DNA from: DATAAM01 sp036260075
Lineage (GTDB): Bacteria > Actinomycetota > Acidimicrobiia > Acidimicrobiales > JAHWLA01
Length of the DNA stretch: 25,835 nt
Assembly: GCA_036260075.1 (NCBI GenBank)
Contig: DATAAM010000021.1
Span: forward strand, 1-25,835
Direction of reading: 5' to 3'
Part shown: in pieces, positions 13,967-20,953 of the stretch
Position numbering within the stretch: the stretch's first letter is position 1
How the letters are laid out: every line of letters starts with the position of its first letter
Made by a program: the position numbers and the translations under genes
The notes under the pieces: model-generated
Databases searched by the model: none
Seen by the model: only the letters and a program-made list of their open reading frames with translations
Told to the model about the DNA's origin: nothing

Positions 13967-15370
13967 GTGCACGTCGCCGTCGAGGCTCTCGAAAGGGCGC
14001 TCGCACTCGCACCGCCGCCCGCACCGGTCCGCTCCCGCCGCCTCGCCCGCGCCGCCGTGGCCGTGGCCGACGGCACCGTCGTGGCCCTGTGCGCCTGGCT
14101 CGGCGGCGCCCCCGTCCTGGCCGCCACCGCGGCTTGGACGATTGCCCTCGCCCGGTACGGCCTGCGCCGCTCCCGCGTGGTGGCATCGCCCCGGGTGGAG
14201 CTGGTTCGCCTGGTGCACGCGGTGGCTGCCGGTGCCGCCGGCGTGGCGGTGGGCACGTACGCGCTCGACCGCCCGCTCCCGCGCCCCACGCTGGCCGCCA
14301 CCACCGGGCTCGTCCTCGTCGCGCTCGCGGTCGAACGCCTGGCGGCACGGCACGTGTTCCGCGCCCTCCGTCGCCGGGGCCGGCTGCTGCGGCCGGTCGC
14401 CGTGGTGGGCACCGGGGCCGAGGCCGTGGCGCTGGCGACGGCGTTCCGCGACGACCCCGCGCTCGGCTACCGCCTGGCCGCCTTCGTCGGCGACGCCCCG
14501 CCGCCCGACGCCGGCTTCGACGGCACGCCGGTGGTGCCTCGGCACGGCAAGGTCGTCGAGGGGCTCCAGCTCGTCGGTGCCGAGGGCGTGGTCGTGGCCA
14601 CCACCGACGTCGACCCGGCCACGTGCAACCGGCTCGTGCGCCGACTCGGCGACGCAGGCATCCACGTGGAGCTCTCCACCGGGTTGGCCGACGTCGACAG
14701 CCGACGCCTCACCGTCCGCCCGCTGGGTCGCTTCACCGTCGTGGCCGTCGACCCCGTGGCCCGCGGGGGCCGACCGGTGGCGGCCAAGCGGGCGTTCGAC
14801 CTCGTGGTGGCGGGCGCCGTGCTGGTGGCCGTCGCACCCCTCCTCGTGCTCGTGGCCCTGGCCGTCAAGCTCGATTCCCCCGGGCCCGTGCTCTACCGCC
14901 AGGAGCGCGTGGGGCGGCGGGGCCGACGGTTCACCATGCTGAAGTTCCGCTCGATGGTGGCCGACGCCGAGGCACAGCAGGCGGCGCTGGCCGCAGCCAA
15001 CGAGGCGGACGGCCCGCTGTTCAAGGTGCGCCACGACCCCCGCGTCACCCGTGTGGGCCGCGTGCTGCGGCGGCTCTCGCTCGACGAGCTGCCGCAGCTC
15101 GTCAACGTCCTGCGGGGCGAGATGAGCCTCGTCGGCCCGCGGCCTGCCCTGCCGAGCGAGGTGGTGCAGTGGGAGCCCGAGCTGTTCGACCGCCTGCGCG
15201 TGCTCCCCGGCATCACCGGGCTGTGGCAGGTGCGGGGGCGCAGCGAGGCCCGGTTCGCCGACTACCGCCGCTGGGACCTCTACTACGCCGACAACTGGTC
15301 GCTCGGCCACGACCTCGCGATCGTGATCCGTACCATTCCGGCCGTGCTCTCGAGGCGAGGCGCGTACTGA
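13967..15370 (+). CDS. Polyprenyl-phosphate sugar-1-phosphate transferase (WbaP/WcaJ-type, exopolysaccharide initiation)
   Basis: The protein has 467 residues from a GTG at 13967. The N-terminal third has about four hydrophobic segments (27-125), then a Rossmann-like domain (143-240: VAVVGTGAEAVALA) as in CoA-binding-3-type regions. A further membrane helix (277-299) leads into the bacterial sugar transferase domain (274-467), with KFRSM (326-330), the Asp-Glu pair D373-E374 in LDELPQL, MSLVGPRP (386-393) and LPGITGLWQVRGRS. The enzyme moves a hexose-1-phosphate from a nucleotide sugar onto undecaprenyl or decaprenyl phosphate, the first step of lipid-linked glycan assembly. It might feed the exporter encoded 3 kb away on the opposite strand, or an unrelated glycan. 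The preceding small sortase-type gene and the following PLP enzyme are 5 and 2 bases away. Confidence 0.93.
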   Translation: MHVAVEALERALALAPPPAPVRSRRLARAAVAVADGTVVALCAWLGGAPVLAATAAWTIALARYGLRRSRVVASPRVELVRLVHAVAAGAAGVAVGTYALDRPLPRPTLAATTGLVLVALAVERLAARHVFRALRRRGRLLRPVAVVGTGAEAVALATAFRDDPALGYRLAAFVGDAPPPDAGFDGTPVVPRHGKVVEGLQLVGAEGVVVATTDVDPATCNRLVRRLGDAGIHVELSTGLADVDSRRLTVRPLGRFTVVAVDPVARGGRPVAAKRAFDLVVAGAVLVAVAPLLVLVALAVKLDSPGPVLYRQERVGRRGRRFTMLKFRSMVADAEAQQAALAAANEADGPLFKVRHDPRVTRVGRVLRRLSLDELPQLVNVLRGEMSLVGPRPALPSEVVQWEPELFDRLRVLPGITGLWQVRGRSEARFADYRRWDLYYADNWSLGHDLAIVIRTIPAVLSRRGAY

Positions 15371-15372
15371 CC

Positions 15373-16368
15373 GTGCGGCTGGGCGACCTCACCACGCCCG
15401 CCTTGGTGGTCGATGCCGATGCCCTGGAGCACAACCTGGCCACGATGGCGGCCGCGCTCCCCGGCAACCGCATGCGGCCCCACGTCAAGGCCCACAAGTG
15501 CACAGCGCTGGCCCACCGCCAGCGCGACGCCGGGCACGAGCGCTTCACGTGCGCCACCGTCCGGGAGGTCGAGGGCATGGCGGCCGCAGGTCTGGGCCAC
15601 GACGTGCTCCTGGCCAACGAGGTCGTCGACGCCCGCCGGGTGGGTGCCGTGGCGGCCGCCGGTGCCCGGGTGACGGTGGCCGTCGACTCCGAGGCCACCA
15701 TCGACGCGGCCGTGGCAGGCGGCGTCCGAGAGGTGCTGATCGACGTCAACGTGGGGTTGCCACGGTGCGGCTGCCCGCCGGAGGAGGCCGGTCGGCTGGC
15801 CGACCGTGCCAGGGCCGCCGGCCTGTCCGTGCGGGGCGTCATGGGCTACGAGGGCCACGCCGTGGGCATCGAGGACCGAGCCGAGCGGGAACGGCTCACC
15901 GCCGCCGCGATGGAGCAGTTGCGCACGGCGGCCGACGCCGTGGCCGCCGACGAGGGGATCGTGTCGGCGGGCGGCACCGGCACCTTCGACATCAACGGCT
16001 GGGCCACCGAGATCCAAGCGGGGTCGTACGCGCTGATGGACACCGCCTACGGGCGGTTGGGCCTTCCCTTCAGGCCCGCACTCACCGTCCTCGCCACCGT
16101 GGTCTCCGTGGGCGACGGCTGGGCGGTGGCCGACGCCGGGCTGAAGGCGCTGGCCATGGACCACGGCAACCCCGACGTCGAAGGGGCCACAGCGTGGTTC
16201 TACTCCGACGAGCACGTGACGTTCGGCGGCCGCGACGTGCGGGTGGGCGACCGCGTGCGCGTCCTGCCCGCGCACGTGGACCCCACGGTGGCCCTGCACA
16301 AGCGGCTGCACGTGGCGCGAGGCGACGAGGTTGTCGAGGTGTGGGACGTCGACCTACGCGGTTGGTAG
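15373..16368 (+). CDS. D-threonine aldolase / D-serine dehydratase-like PLP enzyme
   Basis: The protein has 331 residues from GTG at 15373, two bases after the preceding stop. The N-terminal domain is an alanine-racemase-type barrel: TTPALVVDADALEHNL, then RPHVKAHK, in which K39 is the PLP lysine. Further motifs are VNVGLPRCG and GVMGYEGHA. SAGGTGTFD (about 197-205) contributes to phosphate binding. The C-terminal beta domain carries H301 and D303 in LPAHVDPT. In this family a His-x-Asp pair is found in metal-dependent D-threonine aldolases, and His-x-Cys is common in D-serine dehydratases, so an aldolase or related lyase on D-beta-hydroxy amino acids is favoured. Substrate is inferred, and a role in envelope D-amino acid turnover is possible. 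Its end overlaps the convergent rdgB by 15 bases. Confidence 0.85.
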   Translation: MRLGDLTTPALVVDADALEHNLATMAAALPGNRMRPHVKAHKCTALAHRQRDAGHERFTCATVREVEGMAAAGLGHDVLLANEVVDARRVGAVAAAGARVTVAVDSEATIDAAVAGGVREVLIDVNVGLPRCGCPPEEAGRLADRARAAGLSVRGVMGYEGHAVGIEDRAERERLTAAAMEQLRTAADAVAADEGIVSAGGTGTFDINGWATEIQAGSYALMDTAYGRLGLPFRPALTVLATVVSVGDGWAVADAGLKALAMDHGNPDVEGATAWFYSDEHVTFGGRDVRVGDRVRVLPAHVDPTVALHKRLHVARGDEVVEVWDVDLRGW

Positions 16369-16926
16369 GAGCGCGGCCAGCGCCCGGAAGGCGCGGCCCC
16401 GGTGGGAGATCGCGTTCTTCTCGTCGGGAGACAGCTCGGCGAACGTGCGGCCGTCGCCGTCGTCGGGCACGAACACCGGGTCGTAGCCGAAGCCGCCCTC
16501 GCCCCGGCGCGCCTCGGCGATGGTGCCGTCGACCACGCCCTCGGCCGCCACCTCCCGCCCGTCCGGGAACAGCGCCAGGGCCACCGTGCGGAACCGGGCC
16601 CGGCGGTCGGTGGAGCCCCGCAGGGCGTCGAGGAGCTTGGCCACGTTGTCGTCGCAGGTGGCGCCCTCTCCGGCGTAGCGGGCCGAGTACACGCCGGGGG
16701 CGCCGTCGAGCGCCGCCACCTCCAAGCCGGTGTCGTCGGCCACCGCCGCCTCGCCCGTGGCCTCGACCAGCGCCCGCGCCTTCAGCCGGGCGTTCTCGAG
16801 CAAGGTCGAGCCCGTCTCCTCCACGTCGGGCACGTCGGCCGGACGGGGCAGCACGTCGAAACCGTCGAGCAGGGCAGCGATCTCCCGCGCCTTGTCGGGG
16901 TTGGCCGACGCCAGGACCAAGCGCAT
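16354..16926 (-). CDS. rdgB: XTP/dITP diphosphatase (Ham1/RdgB family)
   Basis: The protein has 190 residues. Family motifs in order: LASANPDKAREI (5-16), ENARLKA (44-50), ADDTGLEVAAL (63-73, with the acidic catalytic D64/D65), GVYSARYAG (78-86), FGYDPVF (146-152) and NAISHRGRA (171-179). It hydrolyses ITP, dITP and XTP to the monophosphates plus PPi, which keeps deaminated purines out of nucleic acids. The ATG at 16926 shares its A with the TGA of rph (TGATG), so translation is coupled. It is the last gene of murI-phosphodiesterase-rph-rdgB, the order found in Mycobacterium. Its 3' end overlaps the convergent PLP-enzyme gene. Confidence 0.95.
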   Translation of the reverse strand: MRLVLASANPDKAREIAALLDGFDVLPRPADVPDVEETGSTLLENARLKARALVEATGEAAVADDTGLEVAALDGAPGVYSARYAGEGATCDDNVAKLLDALRGSTDRRARFRTVALALFPDGREVAAEGVVDGTIAEARRGEGGFGYDPVFVPDDGDGRTFAELSPDEKNAISHRGRAFRALAALLPTA

Positions 16927-17663
16927 CAACGGGCGGTGGGCGGCACGGCCAGCACCTCGCGCTGGGCGTCGAGGATCTGCGCGATGCCGTGCTCGGCCAG
17001 GCTCAGCAGCTCGTCGAGCTCGCCTCGGTCGAACGGCGCCCCCTCGGCCGTGCCCTGCACCTCCACGAACCGGCCCGACGACGTCATCACCACGTTCATG
17101 TCGACCTCGGCGCCCGCGTCCTCGGAGTAGTCGAGGTCGAGCATGGGCGTGCCGCCGACCACCCCCACCGAGATGGCTGCCAACCCCTCGACCAGCGGCT
17201 GCCGGCGCAGGCTGCCCCGCTGCTGCAGCCGGGTGAAGGCGTCGTGCAAGGCCACGTACGCGCCGCAGATGGCCGCCGTGCGGGTGCCGCCGTCGGCTTG
17301 GAGCACGTCGCAGTCGAGGACGACCTGGATCTCGCCCATGGCCCGCATGTCGGTGACGGCGCGGAGGGCCCGGCCGATGAGGCGCTGGATCTCCTGCGTG
17401 CGCCCGCTCTGCTTGCCCTTGACGGCCTCCCGGCTCACCCGCTCGCCCGACGAGCCGGGCAGCAGCGAGTACTCGGCGGTGACCCAGCCCTTCTCGGTGC
17501 CGCGCATCCACCGGGGCACGTCGTCGTCGACCGAGGCGGTGCAGAGGACGCGGGTGCGGCCCATGCTCACCAGCACGGAACCCATGGCGAACTCGGTGAA
17601 GTCGCGCTCGAAGCGCAACGGGCGCAGGTCGTCGGGCAGGCGCCCGTCCTTCCTCACGGTCAC
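16926..17663 (-). CDS. rph: Ribonuclease PH
   Basis: The protein has 245 residues from GTG at 17663, chosen for its GTGA overlap with the upstream stop; a second GTG at 17657 is possible. Motifs: MGRTRVLCTASV (34-45); QSGRTQEIQRLIGRALR (85-101), containing the phosphate-binding arginine; DCDVLQADGGTRTAAI (117-132); and LDLDYSEDAGAEVDMNVVM (175-193), with the catalytic acidic residues. It is a phosphorolytic 3'-to-5' exoribonuclease that trims tRNA 3' ends. Actinobacterial tRNAs often lack an encoded CCA, like the tRNA-Leu here, so 3' trimming before CCA addition is relevant. Gene order matches the mycobacterial rphA locus. Confidence 0.96.
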   Translation of the reverse strand: MTVRKDGRLPDDLRPLRFERDFTEFAMGSVLVSMGRTRVLCTASVDDDVPRWMRGTEKGWVTAEYSLLPGSSGERVSREAVKGKQSGRTQEIQRLIGRALRAVTDMRAMGEIQVVLDCDVLQADGGTRTAAICGAYVALHDAFTRLQQRGSLRRQPLVEGLAAISVGVVGGTPMLDLDYSEDAGAEVDMNVVMTSSGRFVEVQGTAEGAPFDRGELDELLSLAEHGIAQILDAQREVLAVPPTAR

Positions 17664-18382
17664 AGGCGGTACTCCTCGTTCGGCGCGGCGATCTCCACCG
17701 GCCGGCCGAACGTAGCCGCTGCCTCCTCGGCGCTCCGGCGGCGGTCGACGGTGGGCCAGAAGTGGGTGAGCACGAGGCGGCGGGCGCCCGCCGCCTGCGC
17801 CATCTCGCCCGCCTGGGCGGCGGTCAGGTGGCCGGGGGCGCCCTGCTTGTCGCTGGTGTAGGAGGCCTCGCAGAGGAACAGGTCGACGTCGCCCAGCGGC
17901 CCCGGCGCCCACGCCGGGCCGGTGTCGGCCGAGTAGAGGAACGACGAGCCGTCGCCGTCGACCCGCAGCGCCAGCGTCTCCACTAAGTGGTCGGTGCGCG
18001 AGAAGCGCAGCCGCAGCCCGCCGACGGCCGCCTCGGACCCGTCGCGCACGAGGTGCCAGGCGAACGTCGGAACCATGGGGCCGGTCGTCCGGCCCTGCAC
18101 GCCCTTCGTCGCGTACACGGGGATGCCCTGGCGCTTCTCCTCGCCGTACGTCGAGGCCACCCAGTAGCCCTCGATGTCGCCCCAGTGGTCGGGGTGCTCG
18201 TGGCTCAGCACGACGGCGTCGACGTCGCCGAGCCCCACGTGGCGCTGCAGGTTGGCCAACGTGCCCGAGCCCGCGTCGAGCCACACGGTGGTGCCCGCGC
18301 CCTGAAGCAGATAGCCGCTGCACGCCCCGCCCGGGCCCGGGTAGCTGCCGTCGGTGCCGAGGACGGTGAGGGTCAGTCCCAC
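17660..18382 (-). CDS. Metallo-beta-lactamase-fold hydrolase, probable Rv1339-type cAMP phosphodiesterase
   Basis: The protein has 240 residues from GTG at 18382; the start overlaps the murI end by 10 bases, and GTG at 18388 is an alternative. The fold is shown by LTVLGTDGSYPGPGGACSGY (3-22), the metal site HEHPDHWGD (61-69, HxHxDH), the later FSRTDH, YSADTGPAW with the bridging Asp, CEASY, and LTHFWP near the end. This is the RNase Z/atypical class II phosphodiesterase branch. The mycobacterial gene at the same place between murI and rphA (Rv1339) encodes an enzyme that hydrolyses cAMP. By position and motif this is its counterpart; the substrate is inferred. The protein is a little shorter than Rv1339. 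It is translationally coupled to rph by a GTGA overlap. Confidence 0.88.
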   Translation of the reverse strand: MGLTLTVLGTDGSYPGPGGACSGYLLQGAGTTVWLDAGSGTLANLQRHVGLGDVDAVVLSHEHPDHWGDIEGYWVASTYGEEKRQGIPVYATKGVQGRTTGPMVPTFAWHLVRDGSEAAVGGLRLRFSRTDHLVETLALRVDGDGSSFLYSADTGPAWAPGPLGDVDLFLCEASYTSDKQGAPGHLTAAQAGEMAQAAGARRLVLTHFWPTVDRRRSAEEAAATFGRPVEIAAPNEEYRL

Positions 18383-19176
18383 GACCACGCCTCGGCGTCC
18401 TCGAGCTCGGGACCGAGCAGCCGGCTCCCGAGCGTCCGGAACCAGCCGACGTCGCCCGACGACACGAACACGTGGCGGCCCTTGCCGGCCGTGCGGGTGC
18501 CCAGGCCGGTCTCCTCGAGGATGGCGAGCACCTCGAACGCCGTCTCCTCGGCGGAGGACACCAGCACCACCTCCGGGCCCATCACGTCGCCGATGGTGCG
18601 GGCGAGGAAGGGGTAGTGCGTGCACCCCAGCAGCAGCGTGTCGACGCCGGCCGCCTTGGCGGGAGCCAGGAGCCGCTCGGCCAGCACGTGCACCTGCTCG
18701 CTGTCGGTCTCGCCCCGCTCCACGAACTCCACGAACCCCGGACAGGCCGAGCAGGTGAGGGTCACGTCGGCACGCATCCCCAACACCGCCCGTTGGTACG
18801 CCCCCGACCGGATGGTGCCGACAGTGCCGATCACGCCCACCCGCCGGTTGCGGGTGGCGACCAGCATGGCCCGCACGCCCGGGTCGATGACGCCCACGAT
18901 CGGGATGTCGAACTCGAAGCGGAGGAGGTCGAGGGCGGCCGCGGCCGCCGTGTTGCAGGCGACGACGACCATCTTCACGTCATGCCGCTCGATCAGCATC
19001 GAGGTGATCTCGCGGGCGAAGTCGCGCACGTCGTCGAGCGGGCGAGGGCCGTACGGGTAGCGGCCGGTGTCGCCGAAGTAGACGAGGTCCTCGCCGGGGA
19101 GGAGGTCGATCATCGCCCGGGCGACGGTGAGGCCGCCGAACCCGCTGTCGAACACCCCGATGGCCCGGTCGTCCAC
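18373..19176 (-). CDS. murI: Glutamate racemase
   Basis: The protein has 267 residues from GTG at 19176. Substrate-site motifs: FDSGFGGLTV (9-18) and DTGRYPYG (36-43). The two catalytic cysteines are C74 in VVACNTA and C185 in LLGCTHYPF. The enzyme makes D-glutamate for peptidoglycan in a cofactor-independent two-base reaction. It is the first gene of the unit murI-phosphodiesterase-rph-rdgB. A TAGCCT box lies 6 bases before the start codon, which again suggests leaderless transcription from a promoter that lies against a large hairpin. The rhomboid gene that separates cysM and murI in M. tuberculosis is absent here. Confidence 0.96.
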   Translation of the reverse strand: MDDRAIGVFDSGFGGLTVARAMIDLLPGEDLVYFGDTGRYPYGPRPLDDVRDFAREITSMLIERHDVKMVVVACNTAAAAALDLLRFEFDIPIVGVIDPGVRAMLVATRNRRVGVIGTVGTIRSGAYQRAVLGMRADVTLTCSACPGFVEFVERGETDSEQVHVLAERLLAPAKAAGVDTLLLGCTHYPFLARTIGDVMGPEVVLVSSAEETAFEVLAILEETGLGTRTAGKGRHVFVSSGDVGWFRTLGSRLLGPELEDAEAWSWD

Positions 19177-19182
19177 GCCCCG

Positions 19183-19188
19183 AGGCTA
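19183..19188 (-). promoter_or_regulatory. Candidate -10 box of murI
   Basis: TAGCCT on the minus strand, 6 bases before the GTG of murI, is identical to the box before clpP. It lies 7 bases from the edge of the 15-bp inverted repeat at 19196-19250, whose arm would fall in the -35 and spacer region. Confidence 0.45.
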
Positions 19189-19195
19189 GCGACCC

Positions 19196-19250
19196 CCCGT
19201 TTTGGGCACGGTTTCCCGCTGTATGCGCGGCAAGACGTGCCCAGAACGGG
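19196..19250 (-). terminator. 15-bp inverted repeat between cysM and murI (terminator or regulatory stem)
   Basis: The arms at 19196-19210 (CCCGTTTTGGGCACG) and 19236-19250 (CGTGCCCAGAACGGG) are complementary at 14 of 15 positions, and the remaining pair can be G-U in one RNA strand. The 25-base loop contains a small CCGC/GCGG stem. It begins 6 bases beyond the cysM stop, as expected for a terminator of mec-cysO-cysM, but no T-run follows on the minus strand. Because it reaches to within a few bases of the murI -10 box it could also act as an operator. Confidence 0.6.
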
Positions 19251-19256
19251 CCGGGG

Positions 19257-20192
19257 CTACCAGTAGTTGATCTCGCGGGCCCGCTGCTCGACCTCTGCCA
19301 GGTCGGCCGTCCACGCCTCGCTCGACAGGTACTTCCACCCGCCGTCGGGGAACAGCGTGACGACCACCCCCTGCTCGATGTCGGCCGCGCACTTCTGGGC
19401 GCCGACCAGCGCGGCCCCAGAGGAGATGCCGGAGAACACCCCGATCGAGATGAGCTGTCGCACGCCTTCGATCGACTCCCGGGGGCCGACCACTCGCTTG
19501 CGGTCGAGCACGTCGGGATCGAAGATCGGCGGGATGTAGCCGTCGTCGAGGTTGCGCAGGCCGTCGACCATCTCGCCCGACGGCGGCTCCACCGCCCACA
19601 CCTCGACGGCCGGATTGCGCTCCTTCAGGAACCGGCCCAGGCCCATGAGCGTGCCGCTGGTGCCGAGGCCCGCCACGAAGTGAGTGATCTCCGGGCAGTC
19701 GCGCCAGATCTCGGGGCCCGTGCCCTCGTAGTGCGCCTTGGGGTTGGCCTGGTTGCCGTACTGGTAGAGAAAGGCGTACTCGGGGTGCTCGGCGACCAGG
19801 CGCTGGGCCATGCGCACGGCGCCGTTGGAGCCCTCGCTCCCCGGCGACTCGATGATCTCGGCACCCCACACCTGCAAGAGCTGCTTGCGCTCGGGGGAGA
19901 CGTTCGAGGGCATGACCACCTTGATCGGATAGCCCTTCACGCGGGCGACCATGGCGAGGCCGATGCCGGTGTTGCCCGAGGTCGGTTCGAGGATCGTCTG
20001 ACCCGGCGACAGCGTGCCGTCCTTCTCGGCCTCCTCGATCATCGACAAGGCGATGCGATCCTTCACCGAGCCGCCCGGGTTCTGCCCTTCGAGCTTCGCC
20101 AGCAGGCGCACCCGCGGGTTGGGGCTCAGCGACGAGATGTCGAGCAGCGGGGTGTTGCCGATGAGGTCGAGGACGTTGCCGTAGACGGGCAT
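19257..20192 (-). CDS. cysM: Cysteine synthase, CysM (O-phosphoserine / CysO-thiocarboxylate type)
   Basis: The protein has 311 residues. Fold-type II PLP enzyme: the PLP lysine is K44 in NPGGSVKDR, the substrate loop is TSGNTG (71-76), and the phosphate-binding loop is GTSGTLMG (177-184). The segment GLRNLDDGYIP (211-221, R213) matches the region that in mycobacterial CysM supplies the arginine for O-phosphoserine recognition. The C-terminus ends in NYW. In mycobacteria this enzyme makes cysteine from O-phosphoserine and the thiocarboxylate of CysO. The two genes upstream on the same strand are cysO (8 bases away) and mec, so the same pathway is expected here. A conventional O-acetylserine reaction cannot be excluded from sequence alone. 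Confidence 0.93.
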   Translation of the reverse strand: MPVYGNVLDLIGNTPLLDISSLSPNPRVRLLAKLEGQNPGGSVKDRIALSMIEEAEKDGTLSPGQTILEPTSGNTGIGLAMVARVKGYPIKVVMPSNVSPERKQLLQVWGAEIIESPGSEGSNGAVRMAQRLVAEHPEYAFLYQYGNQANPKAHYEGTGPEIWRDCPEITHFVAGLGTSGTLMGLGRFLKERNPAVEVWAVEPPSGEMVDGLRNLDDGYIPPIFDPDVLDRKRVVGPRESIEGVRQLISIGVFSGISSGAALVGAQKCAADIEQGVVVTLFPDGGWKYLSSEAWTADLAEVEQRAREINYW

Positions 20193-20200
20193 CGACGGGC

Positions 20201-20482
20201 CTAGCCGGCACCTCCGGCGACGGCGGGGAGGATGGTGATCACGTCGTCGTCGGAGAGCTTGGTGTCGAGCTTTTCGAGGTAGCGCACGTCGTCGTCGTTG
20301 ACGTAGACGTTCACGAACTTGTGCAGGGCGCCGTCGTCGGTGACGAGCTGGCCCTGGAGTCCGGGGAACTGGCGCTCGAGGTCGCCGAAGGCCTCGGCCA
20401 GCGTGGAGCCGTTGGCCTGCACGGACGCCTGCCCGCCCGCGTGCTGCCGGAGGATGGTGGGCAATCGGACTTCGACCGGCAA
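20201..20482 (-). CDS. cysO: CysO, ubiquitin-like sulfur carrier protein (MoaD/ThiS family)
   Basis: I chose the TTG at 20482: GGGGAGG stands five bases upstream and the resulting 93 residues start MPVEVRLPTILRQHAGG, as in mycobacterial CysO (also 93 residues). A TTG at 20509 is in frame but has no such support. The beta-grasp fold shows in STLAEAFGDLERQFPGL, KFVNVYVNDDDVRYL and DDDVITILPAVAGG. In CysO the C-terminal Gly-Gly is turned into a thiocarboxylate that donates sulfur. Unusually, the reading frame continues past Gly-Gly with Ala-Gly before TAG (ends GGAG), so two residues would have to be removed before activation. The adjacent Mec peptidase could do this. CysO acts in the cytoplasm with CysM. 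Confidence 0.93.
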   Translation of the reverse strand: MPVEVRLPTILRQHAGGQASVQANGSTLAEAFGDLERQFPGLQGQLVTDDGALHKFVNVYVNDDDVRYLEKLDTKLSDDDVITILPAVAGGAG

Positions 20483-20518
20483 CGGGGCCTCCCCAAAAAG
20501 TCGACTCAAACGGTAAGG

Positions 20519-20524
20519 ATTCTA
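20519..20524 (-). promoter_or_regulatory. Candidate internal -10 box before cysO
   Basis: TAGAAT (five of six matches to TATAAT) overlaps the TAG stop of mec. It would give cysO-cysM a leader of about 30 bases containing the GGGGAGG ribosome site. This is the only strong SD leader seen in the mec-cysO-cysM unit. Confidence 0.4.
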
Positions 20525-20926
20525 CCGACGTTCCAGAACAACGGCCTCCTCCTCGATCTTCCCGTCGGCGATCCGATAGCTGCGCACCACCGGCACGCCG
20601 TCGCGCAGCGACACGATCACGTAGTGCCAGCCGGGATCGACCGCCTGGGCCACGTCGGTGGGCGAGGGATAGGCGTCGGTGTGGGTGTGCGAGTGGAAGA
20701 CGCCGAGGATGGTGATGCCGCGTTCGTCGGCGTCGCGCTCGGCCTTGGCGTAGTCGAAGCCGATGGCGTAGACGCGAGCGGAGGCCGCTTCGTTCTTCGT
20801 GGGGTAGCAGGCGGACGCCTTGGCCGAGGCGGGATCGCCTGCCAGGAGGCCGCACGCTTCGAGGGGCAGGCCGTCGTAGCAGTGCCCGACCATGCGCAGG
20901 TACGCGTCCTCGGACAGTCGCAACAT
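20522..20926 (-). CDS. mec: Mec, JAMM/M67-family metallopeptidase acting on CysO
   Basis: The protein has 134 residues. The JAMM zinc motif is complete: E23 in PLEACGLLAG and the HxHx7SxxD segment with H78, H80, S88 and D91 (FHSHTHTDAYPSPTD). In mycobacteria Mec hydrolyses the CysO-cysteine adduct formed by CysM, releasing cysteine. Here it may also trim the extra residues after Gly-Gly of CysO; this is inference. It is the first gene of mec-cysO-cysM and is divergent from smpB, with only 27 bases between the start codons. No Shine-Dalgarno is visible, and a TAGCGT box 9 bases upstream suggests a nearly leaderless mRNA. Confidence 0.94.
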   Translation of the reverse strand: MLRLSEDAYLRMVGHCYDGLPLEACGLLAGDPASAKASACYPTKNEAASARVYAIGFDYAKAERDADERGITILGVFHSHTHTDAYPSPTDVAQAVDPGWHYVIVSLRDGVPVVRSYRIADGKIEEEAVVLERR

Positions 20927-20935
20927 CGGGGGCGC

Positions 20936-20945
20936 ACGCTACCGT
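20936..20945. promoter_or_regulatory. Overlapping divergent -10 boxes of mec and smpB
   Basis: The sequence ACGCTACCGT contains TACCGT (20940-20945) for smpB on the plus strand and TAGCGT (20936-20941) for mec on the minus strand, sharing the central TA. Spacing to the start codons is 8 and 9 bases. With 27 bases between the genes there is no room for separate promoters, so the two starts probably compete. Confidence 0.45.
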
Positions 20946-20953
20946 GGCCCGCT

